Source of the DNA: Mesorhizobium loti
GTDB lineage: Bacteria > Pseudomonadota > Alphaproteobacteria > Rhizobiales > Rhizobiaceae
Assembly: GCA_014189435.1 (NCBI GenBank)
Contig: CP050293.1
Span: forward strand, 6,887,001-6,951,000
Direction of reading: 5' to 3'
DNA: 64,000 nt
The translations under genes and the position numbers were made by a program. Of this stretch, positions 27,182 through 36,117 are shown one piece after another. Under the pieces are notes generated by a model. That model was not told the origin of the DNA and ran no database searches. It worked only from the letters and a program-made list of their open reading frames with translations. Each line of letters begins with the position of its first letter. Positions within the stretch are counted from its first letter, which is position 1.

Positions 27182-27592
27182 ATGCGTGCGAAAATCCAGA
27201 CGATCCGCGGCGAGAGCCGCCTTCAGGCTCCAGAGCGCAATGACCGCCGTCCGAAACTGGCGCTGCGCCAGCGAGCCAGCGATCACCCCATGGCGATGTT
27301 CATGGTGCTGGCTGCTTGCGCCTTCATCGGCATGGCGTTCACGCCGACAATCGGGCCGGCCTTTGCTTCATTGAATCCGCCGGCCAACCTCATCGAGGGC
27401 GCGCAGACGACGACGAGGACCGCGCGTCTGCCGATGCCGGTGACCGACTTCGCCTGCAGGGGGCAGGCCTGGGGCGCCGAGAGCATCGATTGCCTGCGCG
27501 CCATCGCCGAACAGTCCGGAGCGCACAAGGGCCGCGCAATCCGCATGATCGCCAATGCCGCGCCGTTGACCGGTACGCCGAACATTTTCTGA
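27182..27592 (+). CDS. Hypothetical small membrane-anchored or exported protein
   Basis: 136 residues from the ATG at 27182, with GGGGAAGG in front. A long basic N-terminus (residues 1-35) precedes one hydrophobic segment (MAMFMVLAACAFIGMAF, about 37-53) that could be a late signal peptide or anchor. The C-terminal region DFACRGQAWGAESIDCLRAIAEQSG has two Cys that could pair in the periplasm. I do not recognise the family, but the Cys-W-G-x-E-S-x-x-C-L pattern looks conserved. A rho-independent terminator follows at 27683. Confidence 0.62.
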   Translation: MRAKIQTIRGESRLQAPERNDRRPKLALRQRASDHPMAMFMVLAACAFIGMAFTPTIGPAFASLNPPANLIEGAQTTTRTARLPMPVTDFACRGQAWGAESIDCLRAIAEQSGAHKGRAIRMIANAAPLTGTPNIF

Positions 27593-27602
27593 TTTCTGTC
27601 GA

Positions 27603-27643
27603 AGCATGATCCCGAAAACCGGTTCCCTCTTTGGGATCGTGCT
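27603..27643. repeat. Palindromic intergenic repeat (AGCATGAT...ATCGTGCT family), copy 1
   Basis: AGCATGATCCCGAAAACCGG followed by TTCCCTCTTTGGGATCGTGCT forms an imperfect hairpin of about 41 bp. The same element, better conserved and differing in the arms, occurs at 52058-52104. It is a dispersed rhizobial palindrome rather than part of a gene. Confidence 0.75.
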
Positions 27644-27682
27644 CTGACCTCCCCGAGCGCTCCCTCCAGCGCGCTCTTCTTC

Positions 27683-27711
27683 GGCCCCCGCCCCCGGGGG
27701 GCCTCTTTTTA
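27683..27711 (+). terminator. Rho-independent terminator after the hypothetical secreted protein
   Basis: The GC-rich inverted repeat GGCCCCCG...CCGGGGGGCC (27683-27702) is followed by TCTTTTT. It lies 91 bp after the plus-strand gene at 27182-27592 and at the very end of the convergent hybrid kinase gene. Confidence 0.72.
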
Positions 27712-29796
27712 TCCTTTTATTGCCGCCTGTTCGGCAATGGCGGACAGCACGCTGCGCACATCCAGCGTGCTGAACGGCTTTTCCAGGATCTGCGGCCGCT
27801 GCTGTGCCGGTAGGGCCTCGATTTCGGCTTTCGCGCCGATCAGGTCGCCGGTGACCAGCACGAAACGCCGCGCCAGGTCGGGCTTTTCGGCGAGCAACTC
27901 GCGATAGATCGATATGCCGCTGACGCCGGGCATGCGCAGGTCCGAAAAGACGATGTCCGGCGGCATGTGGCCGCTCAAGGTGGCGGTGCCCGATTCCCAG
28001 ACAGGAACGATCCGCGACTTGATGCCCATCAATTCCAGAATGTCGGAGAGCGAGCCGGCAACATCCGGCTCATCGTCGATGATCAAGGCGTGGCGCAGGC
28101 CGCTCGATCGCGGCTGGCTCTCGCCGGCAGTGGCATGGCCGGCTACAATGGCGGGCAGCTGGACGACAAAACGCGCGCCTCTCGGCAGCACTTCCTCGAA
28201 CCAGACATTGCCATTGTGCCGCTCGATGATCGATTTCGAGATCGACAGGCCGATGCCGGTGCCGACGCCGACCGGCTTGGTGGTGAAATAGGATTCGAAG
28301 ATGCGGCCGCGGATCGCTTCCGGCACGCCGGGCCCGTTGTCCTCGACCGAGAAGCAGGGGTGGCTGCGGTCGCTGCGGAACGTCCGCACCTTGATCAGCC
28401 GGTCGCCGGCAATGCCGGCCAGCGCATGCTGGCTGTTGATGAGGAAGTTGGCCGCCACCTGCGTCACATGGTCGGCGTCGGCCATGGCCAGCAGCGGGCC
28501 AGCGGCGAAGTCGGTGTCGATGATGATGCCGCTGGAGCGCGCGCCATAGGCGGTCACTTCCAATGCTGCACGGATCACCTGGTTGAGGTCTGTCTCGGCC
28601 TGTGCCGCGGGATGAAGGCGGACCATCGACAGGAAGCTCTTGACGATGCGGCCGCAGCGCTCGGCGGCGGCGCGGACTTTCTCGGCGCGCACCTTGGTTT
28701 GCGGGTCGGAGGCGAATTCGTGCAGCAGCGTCGATTGCGCCACCACCACGGCCAGCGGGTTGTTGAGTTCGTGCGAGACGCCGGCCAGCAACGAGCCCAT
28801 CGCCGCCATCTTCTCGTTCTGGTGCAGCTTCTCGCGCTGGCGGCCGATCTCCTCCTCGGCGCGGAGCTTGTCGCGAAGGTCGCGGATGGAGCCGAAGATC
28901 AGGCGGCGGTCGGCGACCCGCATCTCGGTCGCCGTCAGCTCGATCGGGAACACCTCGCCGGCGGCGTTCTGGGTCACCGTCTCGAGCCGCTGGCCGACCA
29001 TCGGCGCGCCGCGGCCGGACATGTATTCGGCCCCAGAAGCATAGCCCTTTCGGTAATAGATCGGCACGATGGTATCGAGCAGGTCCTTGCCGAGGATGTC
29101 GCTGCGCTGGAAACCGAACATCTTCTCGGCGGCCGGATTGAATTCGATGATAGAACCGGTCTCATCGATGACGACGATGGCGTCGAGCGAGGCCTGCAGC
29201 ATGGTGCGGCGAATGACCTCGCTGGCATGGGCTTCGGACGGCGAGCGTTCGATGGCATCGCCGATGGCCAGCGCGATGATGTGCAGCGTCGCCTCTTCCT
29301 CGTCGGTCCAATCGCGCTCGTTGACGCAGTCATTGACCGCCAGCGTGCCCCACAGATGGCCATGCGCGAAGACCGACACCGACAGGAACGACTTGATGTT
29401 CTGCTTTTCGAAATCGGTTCTCAGAAAGCCATCGAGATCGCGCGTATGGCCGGCGAAGATCTTGCCTTGCCGTTCGTCCTCGGCCAGCCGCTCCAGCAGC
29501 GGGTCCGAATTGACGATCGATTGCATGATGACGGTCGGTGACGCCAGTTCGCCGCCAAAGAGCGGGTCGATCCAGTAGGCGGCGACCGATTGGGCGAAAC
29601 CCTGGCCGGGCAATTCGCGCAGGCGAAACAGGATGCCGCGCTGGCAATCCATGGCCCGGCAGAGCGTTTCCAGGATACCTTCCATCTCGCGCTGCCAGTC
29701 GCCGGCCTCGCGCAGCCGGCGAACGACACGCACGGCCGCCATCGCAGCGCCCTGCCTGAAACCCTGCATCTCCGTGCTTACTGCCTCAGCGGTCAT
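27709..29796 (-). CDS. Hybrid sensor histidine kinase (GAF-PAS-HisKA-HATPase-REC)
   Basis: 695 residues. A GAF domain (about 20-180) is followed by a PAS domain (about 195-315, with VVIDETGSIIEFNPAAEKMFG). The dimerisation domain has the H box GSLLAGVSHELNNPLAVV near residue 340-357. The ATPase has N and G boxes (VEDNGPGVPEAI, GVGTGIGLSISKSI). The C-terminal receiver (about 570-690) has IIDDEPD, the phospho-acceptor in VFSDLRMPG and the Lys in ILEKPF. No membrane segments are seen, so the sensor is cytosolic. An OmpR-type regulator is encoded 79 bp upstream on the same strand and may be its partner. Confidence 0.9.
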   Translation of the reverse strand: MTAEAVSTEMQGFRQGAAMAAVRVVRRLREAGDWQREMEGILETLCRAMDCQRGILFRLRELPGQGFAQSVAAYWIDPLFGGELASPTVIMQSIVNSDPLLERLAEDERQGKIFAGHTRDLDGFLRTDFEKQNIKSFLSVSVFAHGHLWGTLAVNDCVNERDWTDEEEATLHIIALAIGDAIERSPSEAHASEVIRRTMLQASLDAIVVIDETGSIIEFNPAAEKMFGFQRSDILGKDLLDTIVPIYYRKGYASGAEYMSGRGAPMVGQRLETVTQNAAGEVFPIELTATEMRVADRRLIFGSIRDLRDKLRAEEEIGRQREKLHQNEKMAAMGSLLAGVSHELNNPLAVVVAQSTLLHEFASDPQTKVRAEKVRAAAERCGRIVKSFLSMVRLHPAAQAETDLNQVIRAALEVTAYGARSSGIIIDTDFAAGPLLAMADADHVTQVAANFLINSQHALAGIAGDRLIKVRTFRSDRSHPCFSVEDNGPGVPEAIRGRIFESYFTTKPVGVGTGIGLSISKSIIERHNGNVWFEEVLPRGARFVVQLPAIVAGHATAGESQPRSSGLRHALIIDDEPDVAGSLSDILELMGIKSRIVPVWESGTATLSGHMPPDIVFSDLRMPGVSGISIYRELLAEKPDLARRFVLVTGDLIGAKAEIEALPAQQRPQILEKPFSTLDVRSVLSAIAEQAAIKG

Positions 29797-29875
29797 TGTC
29801 AGCCGTCATTCCAGAGGTCATGCCAATTTGATCGACGAGCAACGGCCCGAACCTGAAACCCTCCGGCCTCGCCGC

Positions 29876-30601
29876 TCAGTTGCCGTCGCCGGTCGGCAGC
29901 GAAAAGATATAGCCTTCGCCGCGCACCGTGCGCAGGAATTTCGGATTGGCCGGATCGGTCTCGATCTTCTTCCTCAGCCGCATGATGCGAATATCGACCG
30001 CGCGCGACGAGTCCGGGTCTTCGGTGAAGCCGATCGCCTCGGAGATCGCGGCGCGGGTCAAAAGCCGGTTGGCGCGGGTCAGGAAAACCTCCAGCACGTC
30101 GAATTCGCTCTTGGCCATCTCGATCACCGCGCCATTGGCGCCGGTGACCAGCCTGCCGTCGAGATCGGCCTGGAAAGGGCCGAAGGCAACGGAACGGCGA
30201 TCTGTCCTGGCCTTCTTGTCCTGAAGCTCCTGTGGCTGGGGAACGCGGCGCAACACGCTGCGGACCCTCGCCAGCACTTCGCGCAATTCGTAAGGCTTGA
30301 CGATGTAGTCGTCGGCACCGAGCTCCAGCCCGACGATGCGGTCGAGCGCGGTGCCGGCCGCGGTGGCGTAGATGATGCCGATCGGCAGCTTCGAGCGCAG
30401 CCAGCGGCCGAGCGACAGGCCATCCTCGCCCGGCATCGCGATGTCGAGAATGGCGAGATGGAACGACTGCGTTTCAACGAGGCTGCGCGCGGCGGCAGCA
30501 CTTTCAGCGGTGACCACTTCATAGCCGGCGGCCTCGAGATACTCGGCGACCGCGTCCCTCAGATCGGGCTCATCCTCGACGATGACAATTCTTGCCCGCA
30601 C
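29876..30601 (-). CDS. OmpR-family response regulator
   Basis: 241 residues from the GTG at 30601, which gives the usual start MRARIVIVEDEPD; an ATG upstream in frame would give an atypical extension. The receiver has all key residues: E9/D10, phospho-acceptor D53 in LAILDIAMPG, and K102 in ADDYIVKPYELRE. The C-terminal winged helix ends SRAVDIRIMRLRKKIETDP plus VRGEGYIF. It lies directly upstream of the hybrid kinase gene and is divergent from a degenerate OmpR-like regulator. Confidence 0.88.
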   Translation of the reverse strand: MRARIVIVEDEPDLRDAVAEYLEAAGYEVVTAESAAAARSLVETQSFHLAILDIAMPGEDGLSLGRWLRSKLPIGIIYATAAGTALDRIVGLELGADDYIVKPYELREVLARVRSVLRRVPQPQELQDKKARTDRRSVAFGPFQADLDGRLVTGANGAVIEMAKSEFDVLEVFLTRANRLLTRAAISEAIGFTEDPDSSRAVDIRIMRLRKKIETDPANPKFLRTVRGEGYIFSLPTGDGN

Positions 30602-30695
30602 TATGCTCTCGCCCCCGCTATCAGCGGAAAGTAGATTGGGTATAAACATGATGTCCAGCACTCATCTCGGGATGTCTGTTGCAGGGTGGGAAAAC

Positions 30696-31382
30696 ATGGC
30701 CGCACGATCGATCATCGCGCTTGTTTCCGTTGCCGAAGTGGTCGCGACCGAGCTCGCCGACCATCTCGAGCGGCGCGGTCACGATGTGCGTCAGGCGCGC
30801 CAGCCCTGGGAGGCCGAATCGCTGCTGTCGGGGAAGGGCATCGACGTCGTCGTCGTCGGCGACAGCCTCAGCCAGGCGGAGGGGCGCGACCTGCTGCGGC
30901 GCCATGGCGGCGAGGGCGGACCGGATTTCATCCTGATCTGCCGGCCGGCCGATCTCGTCGACAAGGTGCTGGCGCTCGAGCTTGGTGCGGCCGACGTCGT
31001 CGAGAGCCCGCTCAATGTCAGGGAATTGGCTGCCCGTGTTGGCGGCCTGCTTTCGCGACGCGGCAGGGGCACTCAGGAACTGATCGTGCTGGAGAACGCG
31101 ACCGTCGATCTGAGGTCGGCCATGGTCATGCATCGCTCCGGCACGGAGGAGCAGCTTTCGCCCGGTCAGGTGGCGCTGCTCAGGCTGTTCCTGGCCAGTC
31201 CGCGCAAGGTGCTGACGCGTGACGACATCATTGCCGCGGCACCGGCGGAAAACGCCGACGCCTTCGATCGCTCGATCGATTCGCGCATCGTGCGGCTGCG
31301 CCGCAAGCTCGACACCGAAACCATCACCACCATACGCGGCGCCGGCTACAGGTTCGATCCGCCGCAGCAATTCGCCGGCTGA
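30696..31382 (+). CDS. OmpR-like regulator with a degenerate receiver domain
   Basis: 228 residues from the ATG at 30696 (GGGTGGG upstream). The N-terminal domain has the receiver fold but the acidic pair is replaced (ALVSVAEV instead of DD). The conserved Lys is Ser104 in ADVVESPLNVRE; an Asp (D56, VVVVGDSLS) remains at the acceptor position. The winged-helix DNA-binding domain is intact, with LSPGQVALLRLFLASPRKVLTRDDI and DSRIVRLRRKLD. Phosphorylation by the usual chemistry is unlikely, so it may act constitutively or sense through another route. It is divergent from a canonical OmpR regulator, with start codons 94 bp apart. Confidence 0.82.
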   Translation: MAARSIIALVSVAEVVATELADHLERRGHDVRQARQPWEAESLLSGKGIDVVVVGDSLSQAEGRDLLRRHGGEGGPDFILICRPADLVDKVLALELGAADVVESPLNVRELAARVGGLLSRRGRGTQELIVLENATVDLRSAMVMHRSGTEEQLSPGQVALLRLFLASPRKVLTRDDIIAAAPAENADAFDRSIDSRIVRLRRKLDTETITTIRGAGYRFDPPQQFAG

Positions 31383-31454
31383 TTGCCGAGCGCCCAGGCA
31401 ATTTGTTCGGCTGAGCATCGGAGTTTCCATCTCTGGGCCCGATGCTCTTGAGGC

Positions 31455-31622
31455 TCAGCGTACCAGCAGAAGTGATGGGCCTACCGGCATGTCGCCGCCC
31501 ACGGCGATCTCGCTTGCATGGGCGCGGTCCCTGAGCAGCACTGTGGCAAGGCCGGCAAAACCGAGCAGGCCCTGTGCGTAGAGCAGTGCGGAAAGCACCG
31601 AAGCGGCAAATTTCGTTTTCAT
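31455..31622 (-). CDS. Small membrane or exported protein (55 aa)
   Basis: 55 residues from the ATG at 31622, with GGGGAA upstream. One hydrophobic segment, AASVLSALLYAQGLLGFAGLA (about residues 6-26), is followed by LLRDRAHASEIAVGGDMPVG. The segment could be a signal peptide cut after AHA, or a membrane span. I do not recognise the family. Basic-hydrophobic-polar order and a plausible ribosome-binding site support a real gene. Confidence 0.5.
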   Translation of the reverse strand: MKTKFAASVLSALLYAQGLLGFAGLATVLLRDRAHASEIAVGGDMPVGPSLLLVR

Positions 31623-31676
31623 CGTAGCAGTTCCCCAAAAAGCCAATTCTTCAAAGTGAATGTGTTGCGGATCGCT

Positions 31677-32009
31677 TCAGGACACCCCCGAAGTGCCCGC
31701 GCCGCCCACGGAGCCCCCCGTCGCGGCGCGGGCCTTCGGTCCTCTCGGCAGCAAGTTGCCGGAGGCGCCGCGCAAACCCGTCAGCCTAAGGCCGACCCGC
31801 CAGAGGGCCTTTAGCCGGGCGATGCGCAGGCTGGAAACAATCCAGACCGTGGCGAAAAACAGTGCGGCATGCAGCGTCGAAATCTCGCCTGACGTCATCG
31901 CGCCGAGGCTTGTCAGTGGAGTGCCGGCAACCGTGCCGACGCCGCCAATGACCGCTGCCGCGATGCTGATCCTAAGAAGCCAGGACAGCGCGTTCGATTT
32001 CGTTCCCAT
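31677..32009 (-). CDS. Hypothetical two-span membrane protein
   Basis: 110 residues from the ATG at 32009; the frame extends to a TTG at 32039. Two hydrophobic segments (LLRISIAAAVIGGVGTVAG, about 10-28, and LHAALFFATVWIVSSLRIA, about 45-63) are followed by a basic, glycine-rich tail. No family is recognised and the ribosome-binding site is weak. It lies 54 bp upstream of the other small membrane protein on the same strand, so the two could be cotranscribed. Confidence 0.45.
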   Translation of the reverse strand: MGTKSNALSWLLRISIAAAVIGGVGTVAGTPLTSLGAMTSGEISTLHAALFFATVWIVSSLRIARLKALWRVGLRLTGLRGASGNLLPRGPKARAATGGSVGGAGTSGVS

Positions 32010-32039
32010 GTTCGTTACCGGCTGTTTTCGTTGCGTCAA

Positions 32040-32363
32040 CTTTGCTTGCGGCCCGTATCCGGATCATGCCGCTTGAAGCCTCGCTTTGTTGCAGGTTGGT
32101 TTCGAGATTGCCGGCATTTCTTTCGTATGATGCCAATCCGCACTTTCGTTTAGAGGCAGATACTCATGTTCTGACTTTGACCTCTCGCCGGTAGGCCGTG
32201 GTGCCGACTCCCATTCGGTCTATAAAGGGCTGCGTTTGTTAACCCGAGGAAACAGATTCGAAACACAAATGAGCGTTTTGCGAAATCTCCCCGAAACATG
32301 ACGTTGGGATAAGCAGCCATCGAATTGGAGCCGGCCGAACCGGCAGAGAGAGGGGATTTCATC
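32040..32363. other. Intergenic stretch before the L,D-transpeptidase gene
   Basis: About 320 bp with lower GC content than the neighbours. It holds TATAAAG at 32221 and AT-rich tracts but no clear paired -35/-10 set or strong palindrome. AGAGAGGGG at 32347-32355 is the ribosome-binding site of the L,D-transpeptidase. No gene is seen. Confidence 0.45.
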
Positions 32364-32825
32364 ATGCATACCGCCATTTCCGCCAAGCTCATCAACATCA
32401 CCGCCGCCGCGCTGACGGGCGCCGCACTGCTGTTCGGCGCCGGCTCGGGCGCAGCGCACGCCGCCAACAAGATCGTGGCGCGCGTTTCGCTTTCACAGCA
32501 GGTCATGGAAGTCTCGGTCGATGGCCGGCCGACCTTCGCCTGGAAGGTTTCCACCGGCGACCGGGCTCATGTGACGCCGACCGGCTCGTTCAAGCCGACC
32601 CGCATGCATGAGATGTGGTATTCGAAGAAATACGACAACGCCCCGATGCCGCACTCGGTCTTCTTCAGCGGCGGCTATGCGGTGCATGCGACCTACGCGA
32701 TCAAGCGTCTCGGCCAGCCGGCTTCGCATGGCTGCGTGCGGCTGCACCCCGACAATGCCGCCGATTTCTACCAGCTCGTCGAAACCTTCGGGGCGACCAA
32801 CACCAGCATCGTCATCGTCAAGTAG
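32364..32825 (+). CDS. L,D-transpeptidase (YkuD family)
   Basis: 153 residues from the ATG at 32364; a TTG at 32325 would put charged residues before the signal peptide. The signal peptide is residues 1-33 (ending GAAHA). The catalytic motif is HAT (His108) followed by SHGCVRL with nucleophile Cys124 near residues 121-127. These enzymes form 3-3 cross-links in peptidoglycan or anchor outer-membrane proteins to it, acting in the periplasm. A strong bidirectional terminator follows at 32934. Confidence 0.9.
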   Translation: MHTAISAKLINITAAALTGAALLFGAGSGAAHAANKIVARVSLSQQVMEVSVDGRPTFAWKVSTGDRAHVTPTGSFKPTRMHEMWYSKKYDNAPMPHSVFFSGGYAVHATYAIKRLGQPASHGCVRLHPDNAADFYQLVETFGATNTSIVIVK

Positions 32826-32933
32826 CAGGCTGGAAACGATGGCGTGGCAGCATGCTGCCACGCCTCAAAGCTCCCACCGGAAAACGCTGCGGTATTGAGT
32901 ACAGCTCAAACCGGCGGTATCGAGCCCAGCCAA

Positions 32934-32971
32934 AAAGAAAAGAGGCCGGAAATTTCCGGCCTCTTTTCTTT
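32934..32971. terminator. Bidirectional rho-independent terminator, 38-bp perfect palindrome
   Basis: AAAGAAAAGAGGCCGGAAA and its exact reverse complement TTTCCGGCCTCTTTTCTTT are joined without a spacer. The GAGGCCGG stem is flanked by A and T runs, so RNA from either strand ends in a U-rich tract. It separates the L,D-transpeptidase gene from the convergent RND efflux operon. Confidence 0.88.
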
Positions 32972-33033
32972 GTTTCCAACTTGTCTTGCGCAATACCGGA
33001 CGGAAAACCGTTACGCGCTTTCCTCGAATTGCC

Positions 33034-36000
33034 CTAGCTCGGCAGTGCCGGCATCAGCTTGGGATCCGGTTTCTCGGCCAGATGAGGCAGATCCTTGCTG
33101 GCAATGAAGGTGTAGAACATGGGCACGACGAAGAGCGTGAACATGGTTCCGACCAGGATGCCGGTGAAGATGACCAGGCCCATCGAATAGCGGGCCGCCG
33201 TACCAGCGCCGCTGGAGGTGATCAGCGGCACCACGCCAAGCGCCATCGCCGCCGTCGTCATCAGGATCGGCCGCAGGCGCACCTTGGCCGAGGCGATGAT
33301 GGCGTCACGCCGCCGCATGCCATGGATTTCGCGCTGCTGGTTGGCGAACTCGACCAGCAGGATGCCGTGCTTGGTGATCAGACCGATCAGCGTGATCAGG
33401 CCGACCTGCGTGTAGATGTTGAGCGTGCCGAGGCCCAGATTGAGCGGCACGATCGCGCCGAAGATCGACAGCGGCACCGCCATCATGATGATCAGCGGGT
33501 CGCGGAAGCTTTCAAACTGCGCCGCCAGCACCAGATAGATGACGACGACGGCCGCCGCGAAAGCGATCAGGATGGTGTTGCCCTGTTCCTTTTCCTGTCG
33601 CGATTGACCGGAATAGTCGAGGAAGAAGGTGTCGGGCAGGCTCTCCTTGGCGATGTCCTCCAGCGCCTTCAGCCCGTCGCCGGTGGTGACGCCGGGCAGT
33701 GGAAGCGCTGAAATCGTCGACGAATTCAGCTGGTTGAACTGCTCGATTGCCGCCGGCGCGGCATTGGTCGAAATCTTGACCACCGCCGAAAGCGGCACCA
33801 TCTCGCCCGTCACGCTGCGCACGAAGTATTCGCCGAGCTTGTCGGGGTTGTCGCGGAACTCCTGCGGCACCTGCGGGATGATGTCGTAGCTGTTGGAGTC
33901 GCGGTCGAACTGCGCCACTTCGGCGCCGCCGACCAGCAATGTCAGCGTGCGGCCGATGTCGGCGATCGGCAGGTTCAGCGCCGCGGCGCGGTCACGGTCG
34001 ATGGTCACCGTCACCTCCGGTGCGTCATAGGCCATCGAATTCTGCACGACTATGAAGCGGCCGGAGGCTTGCGCCTTGTTCTTGATCTGCTCGGCCACCT
34101 CGTACACTTCCGAGGAAGCGCCGGTCGATCGCACCACCATGGAAATGGGCAGGCCGCCGCCGGAGCCCGGCAGCGTCGGCGGTGCGAAGACGAAGGCCTC
34201 GACACCGGCCACTTTGGCGATACGGGCCGTAATGTCGGCCTGCAGTTCCTTCGAATTGCGCTTGCGCTCCGCCCAATCCTTGAAGGCATAGCCGACGAAG
34301 GCGCTGTTTGTCGTGCCGCCGAAGGCGACGGCCGAGAACTGCGCCCGTGTTTCGGGAATATCCTTCACCAGGCCGAGAATCTGGTTGACGTATGTCTCGG
34401 TGTAATCGGAGGTCGCATAACGCGGCGCCGTCACAATCGAGAGCAGGAAGCCCTGGTCCTCTTCCGGCGCAAGTTCGCTCGAGGTCTTGGTGAACATGAA
34501 GCCGGTGACACCGACAAGCGCAAGCACGATGATCAGCGTCAATGGACGATAGTTCAGCGACCCGGTGACGGCCCGTTCATAGACATGCTCGACGCGCGCG
34601 AAGGCGCCGTCGACAATGCGCTGGAAACGGCCCGGCGTGCCGGACTTCAGGAGGCGTGCCGACATCATCGGGGTGATGGTGATGGCGATGACGCCCGACA
34701 GCACCACCGAGCCGGCAAGCGTGACCGCGAATTCACGAAACAGCGCGCCGGTCAGGCCGCCGGTGAAGGCCAGCGGCGCGAACACGGCGGCCAGCGTCAT
34801 GGTCATGGCAACGATGGCCGACGATATTTCGCGCATACCGCTGAACGCGGCCTGCATCGGCGACATGTGGTCTTCTTCCATATGGCGATGGATGTTCTCC
34901 ACCACCACGATGGCGTCGTCGACGACCAGGCCGATCGCCAGCACCATGGCCAGCAGCGACAGGAGGTTGATCGAATAGCCGACCGCAAACAAAAGGAAAC
35001 AGACGCCGATCAGCGATAGCGGGATGGTGACGATCGGCATCATCACGGAACGGAAGGAGCCAAGGAACAAAAGGATGACGACGATGACGATGGCAACCGC
35101 CTCGGCGATGGTCTTGAACACCTCTTCGATGGACGCGCTGATCTGCCCGGTCGCGTCGTAGACGACCTCGATCGTCATACCTTTCGGCAGCGTCTCCTGT
35201 ATCTGCGGCACCAGCTTGGTGAGCGCCGCCGCCGTGGTCAGCGGATTGGCTGCCGGCGTCGGGAAGATGGCGAGGAAGGTGCCGGGCTTGCCGTTGAAGG
35301 AGACCCTGGTGTCGGTGTTTTCGGCAGCGAGTTCGACGCGAGCCACGTCGCGCAACCGCACCACATTGCCATCGGTCGAGCGCAGCGGCAGTTCGGCGAA
35401 CGCCTCCGGCGTCTGCAATGTCGAGCGCACGGTGATCGACGAGACGACATACTCGTTCTGGGTGTTGCCGGGCGCCGACAGGAAGTTGGAATTGTTGATC
35501 GCCGTCAGCACTTCGGAGGCCGTCACGCCGCGCGCGGCAAGCTTGATCGGATCGATCCAGACGCGCATCGAGTATTCCTGGGCGCCGAAGATCTGCACAT
35601 CGGCGACGCCTTCGACCGTCGACATGCGCGGCCTGATGACGCGCTCGATATACTCCGTCAGCTGCTCCTTCGTCATGTTCGGATTCTGCATCGAGATGTA
35701 CATCATCGCGAACTGCTGACCGGTGCCCTTGACGATGACGGGATCCTTCGAGGCGTCGGGCAAGGTGCCGCGCACGCCCTGGACCTTGGACAGCACTTCG
35801 GTCAGCGCGACGTCGGGGTTGGAACCGAGCTTCATCTGCACCGTCACGGTGCTGGACGACGGACGGCTGGACGAGGTGACGTAGTCGATGTTCTCGGTCG
35901 AGGCGACGGCGCGGGCGATCGGAGCGGAAATGAAGCCCTGGATCAGATCGGCGCTGGCGCCTGGATAGGCCGTCGTGATGGTGATCGCCGTTTCGTCGAC

Positions 36001-36117
36001 CTTCGGATACTGTCGGATCGACAGGTTGAAGATGCCCTGGAAACCCAGGAGCAGGATCATGCAGGCAAGGACCGTCGAAAGGACAGGCCGGCGAATGAAG
36101 AGATCGGAAAAGCTCAT
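33034..36117 (-). CDS. RND efflux transporter inner-membrane pump (HAE1/AcrB-like)
   Basis: 1027 residues, the usual length. It begins SDLFIRRPVLSTVLACMILLLG and has two blocks of membrane helices separated by large periplasmic domains. Helix 4 carries VLAIGLVVDDAIVVVENIHR with the proton-relay Asp pair. The later AQFESFRDPLIIMMAVPLSIFGA, TLIGLITKHGILLVEFAN and MALGVVPL segments are typical. It would extrude drugs or lipophilic compounds by proton exchange. The gene overlaps the adaptor gene by 4 bp (ATGA). An outer-membrane channel gene is not adjacent, so a shared TolC-type channel is likely. Confidence 0.93.
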   Translation of the reverse strand: MSFSDLFIRRPVLSTVLACMILLLGFQGIFNLSIRQYPKVDETAITITTAYPGASADLIQGFISAPIARAVASTENIDYVTSSSRPSSSTVTVQMKLGSNPDVALTEVLSKVQGVRGTLPDASKDPVIVKGTGQQFAMMYISMQNPNMTKEQLTEYIERVIRPRMSTVEGVADVQIFGAQEYSMRVWIDPIKLAARGVTASEVLTAINNSNFLSAPGNTQNEYVVSSITVRSTLQTPEAFAELPLRSTDGNVVRLRDVARVELAAENTDTRVSFNGKPGTFLAIFPTPAANPLTTAAALTKLVPQIQETLPKGMTIEVVYDATGQISASIEEVFKTIAEAVAIVIVVILLFLGSFRSVMMPIVTIPLSLIGVCFLLFAVGYSINLLSLLAMVLAIGLVVDDAIVVVENIHRHMEEDHMSPMQAAFSGMREISSAIVAMTMTLAAVFAPLAFTGGLTGALFREFAVTLAGSVVLSGVIAITITPMMSARLLKSGTPGRFQRIVDGAFARVEHVYERAVTGSLNYRPLTLIIVLALVGVTGFMFTKTSSELAPEEDQGFLLSIVTAPRYATSDYTETYVNQILGLVKDIPETRAQFSAVAFGGTTNSAFVGYAFKDWAERKRNSKELQADITARIAKVAGVEAFVFAPPTLPGSGGGLPISMVVRSTGASSEVYEVAEQIKNKAQASGRFIVVQNSMAYDAPEVTVTIDRDRAAALNLPIADIGRTLTLLVGGAEVAQFDRDSNSYDIIPQVPQEFRDNPDKLGEYFVRSVTGEMVPLSAVVKISTNAAPAAIEQFNQLNSSTISALPLPGVTTGDGLKALEDIAKESLPDTFFLDYSGQSRQEKEQGNTILIAFAAAVVVIYLVLAAQFESFRDPLIIMMAVPLSIFGAIVPLNLGLGTLNIYTQVGLITLIGLITKHGILLVEFANQQREIHGMRRRDAIIASAKVRLRPILMTTAAMALGVVPLITSSGAGTAARYSMGLVIFTGILVGTMFTLFVVPMFYTFIASKDLPHLAEKPDPKLMPALPS

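Noticed and set aside
27967..29541. 524-residue plus-strand frame opposite the hybrid kinase
   Set aside because: Antisense shadow; the kinase on the other strand has all catalytic boxes.
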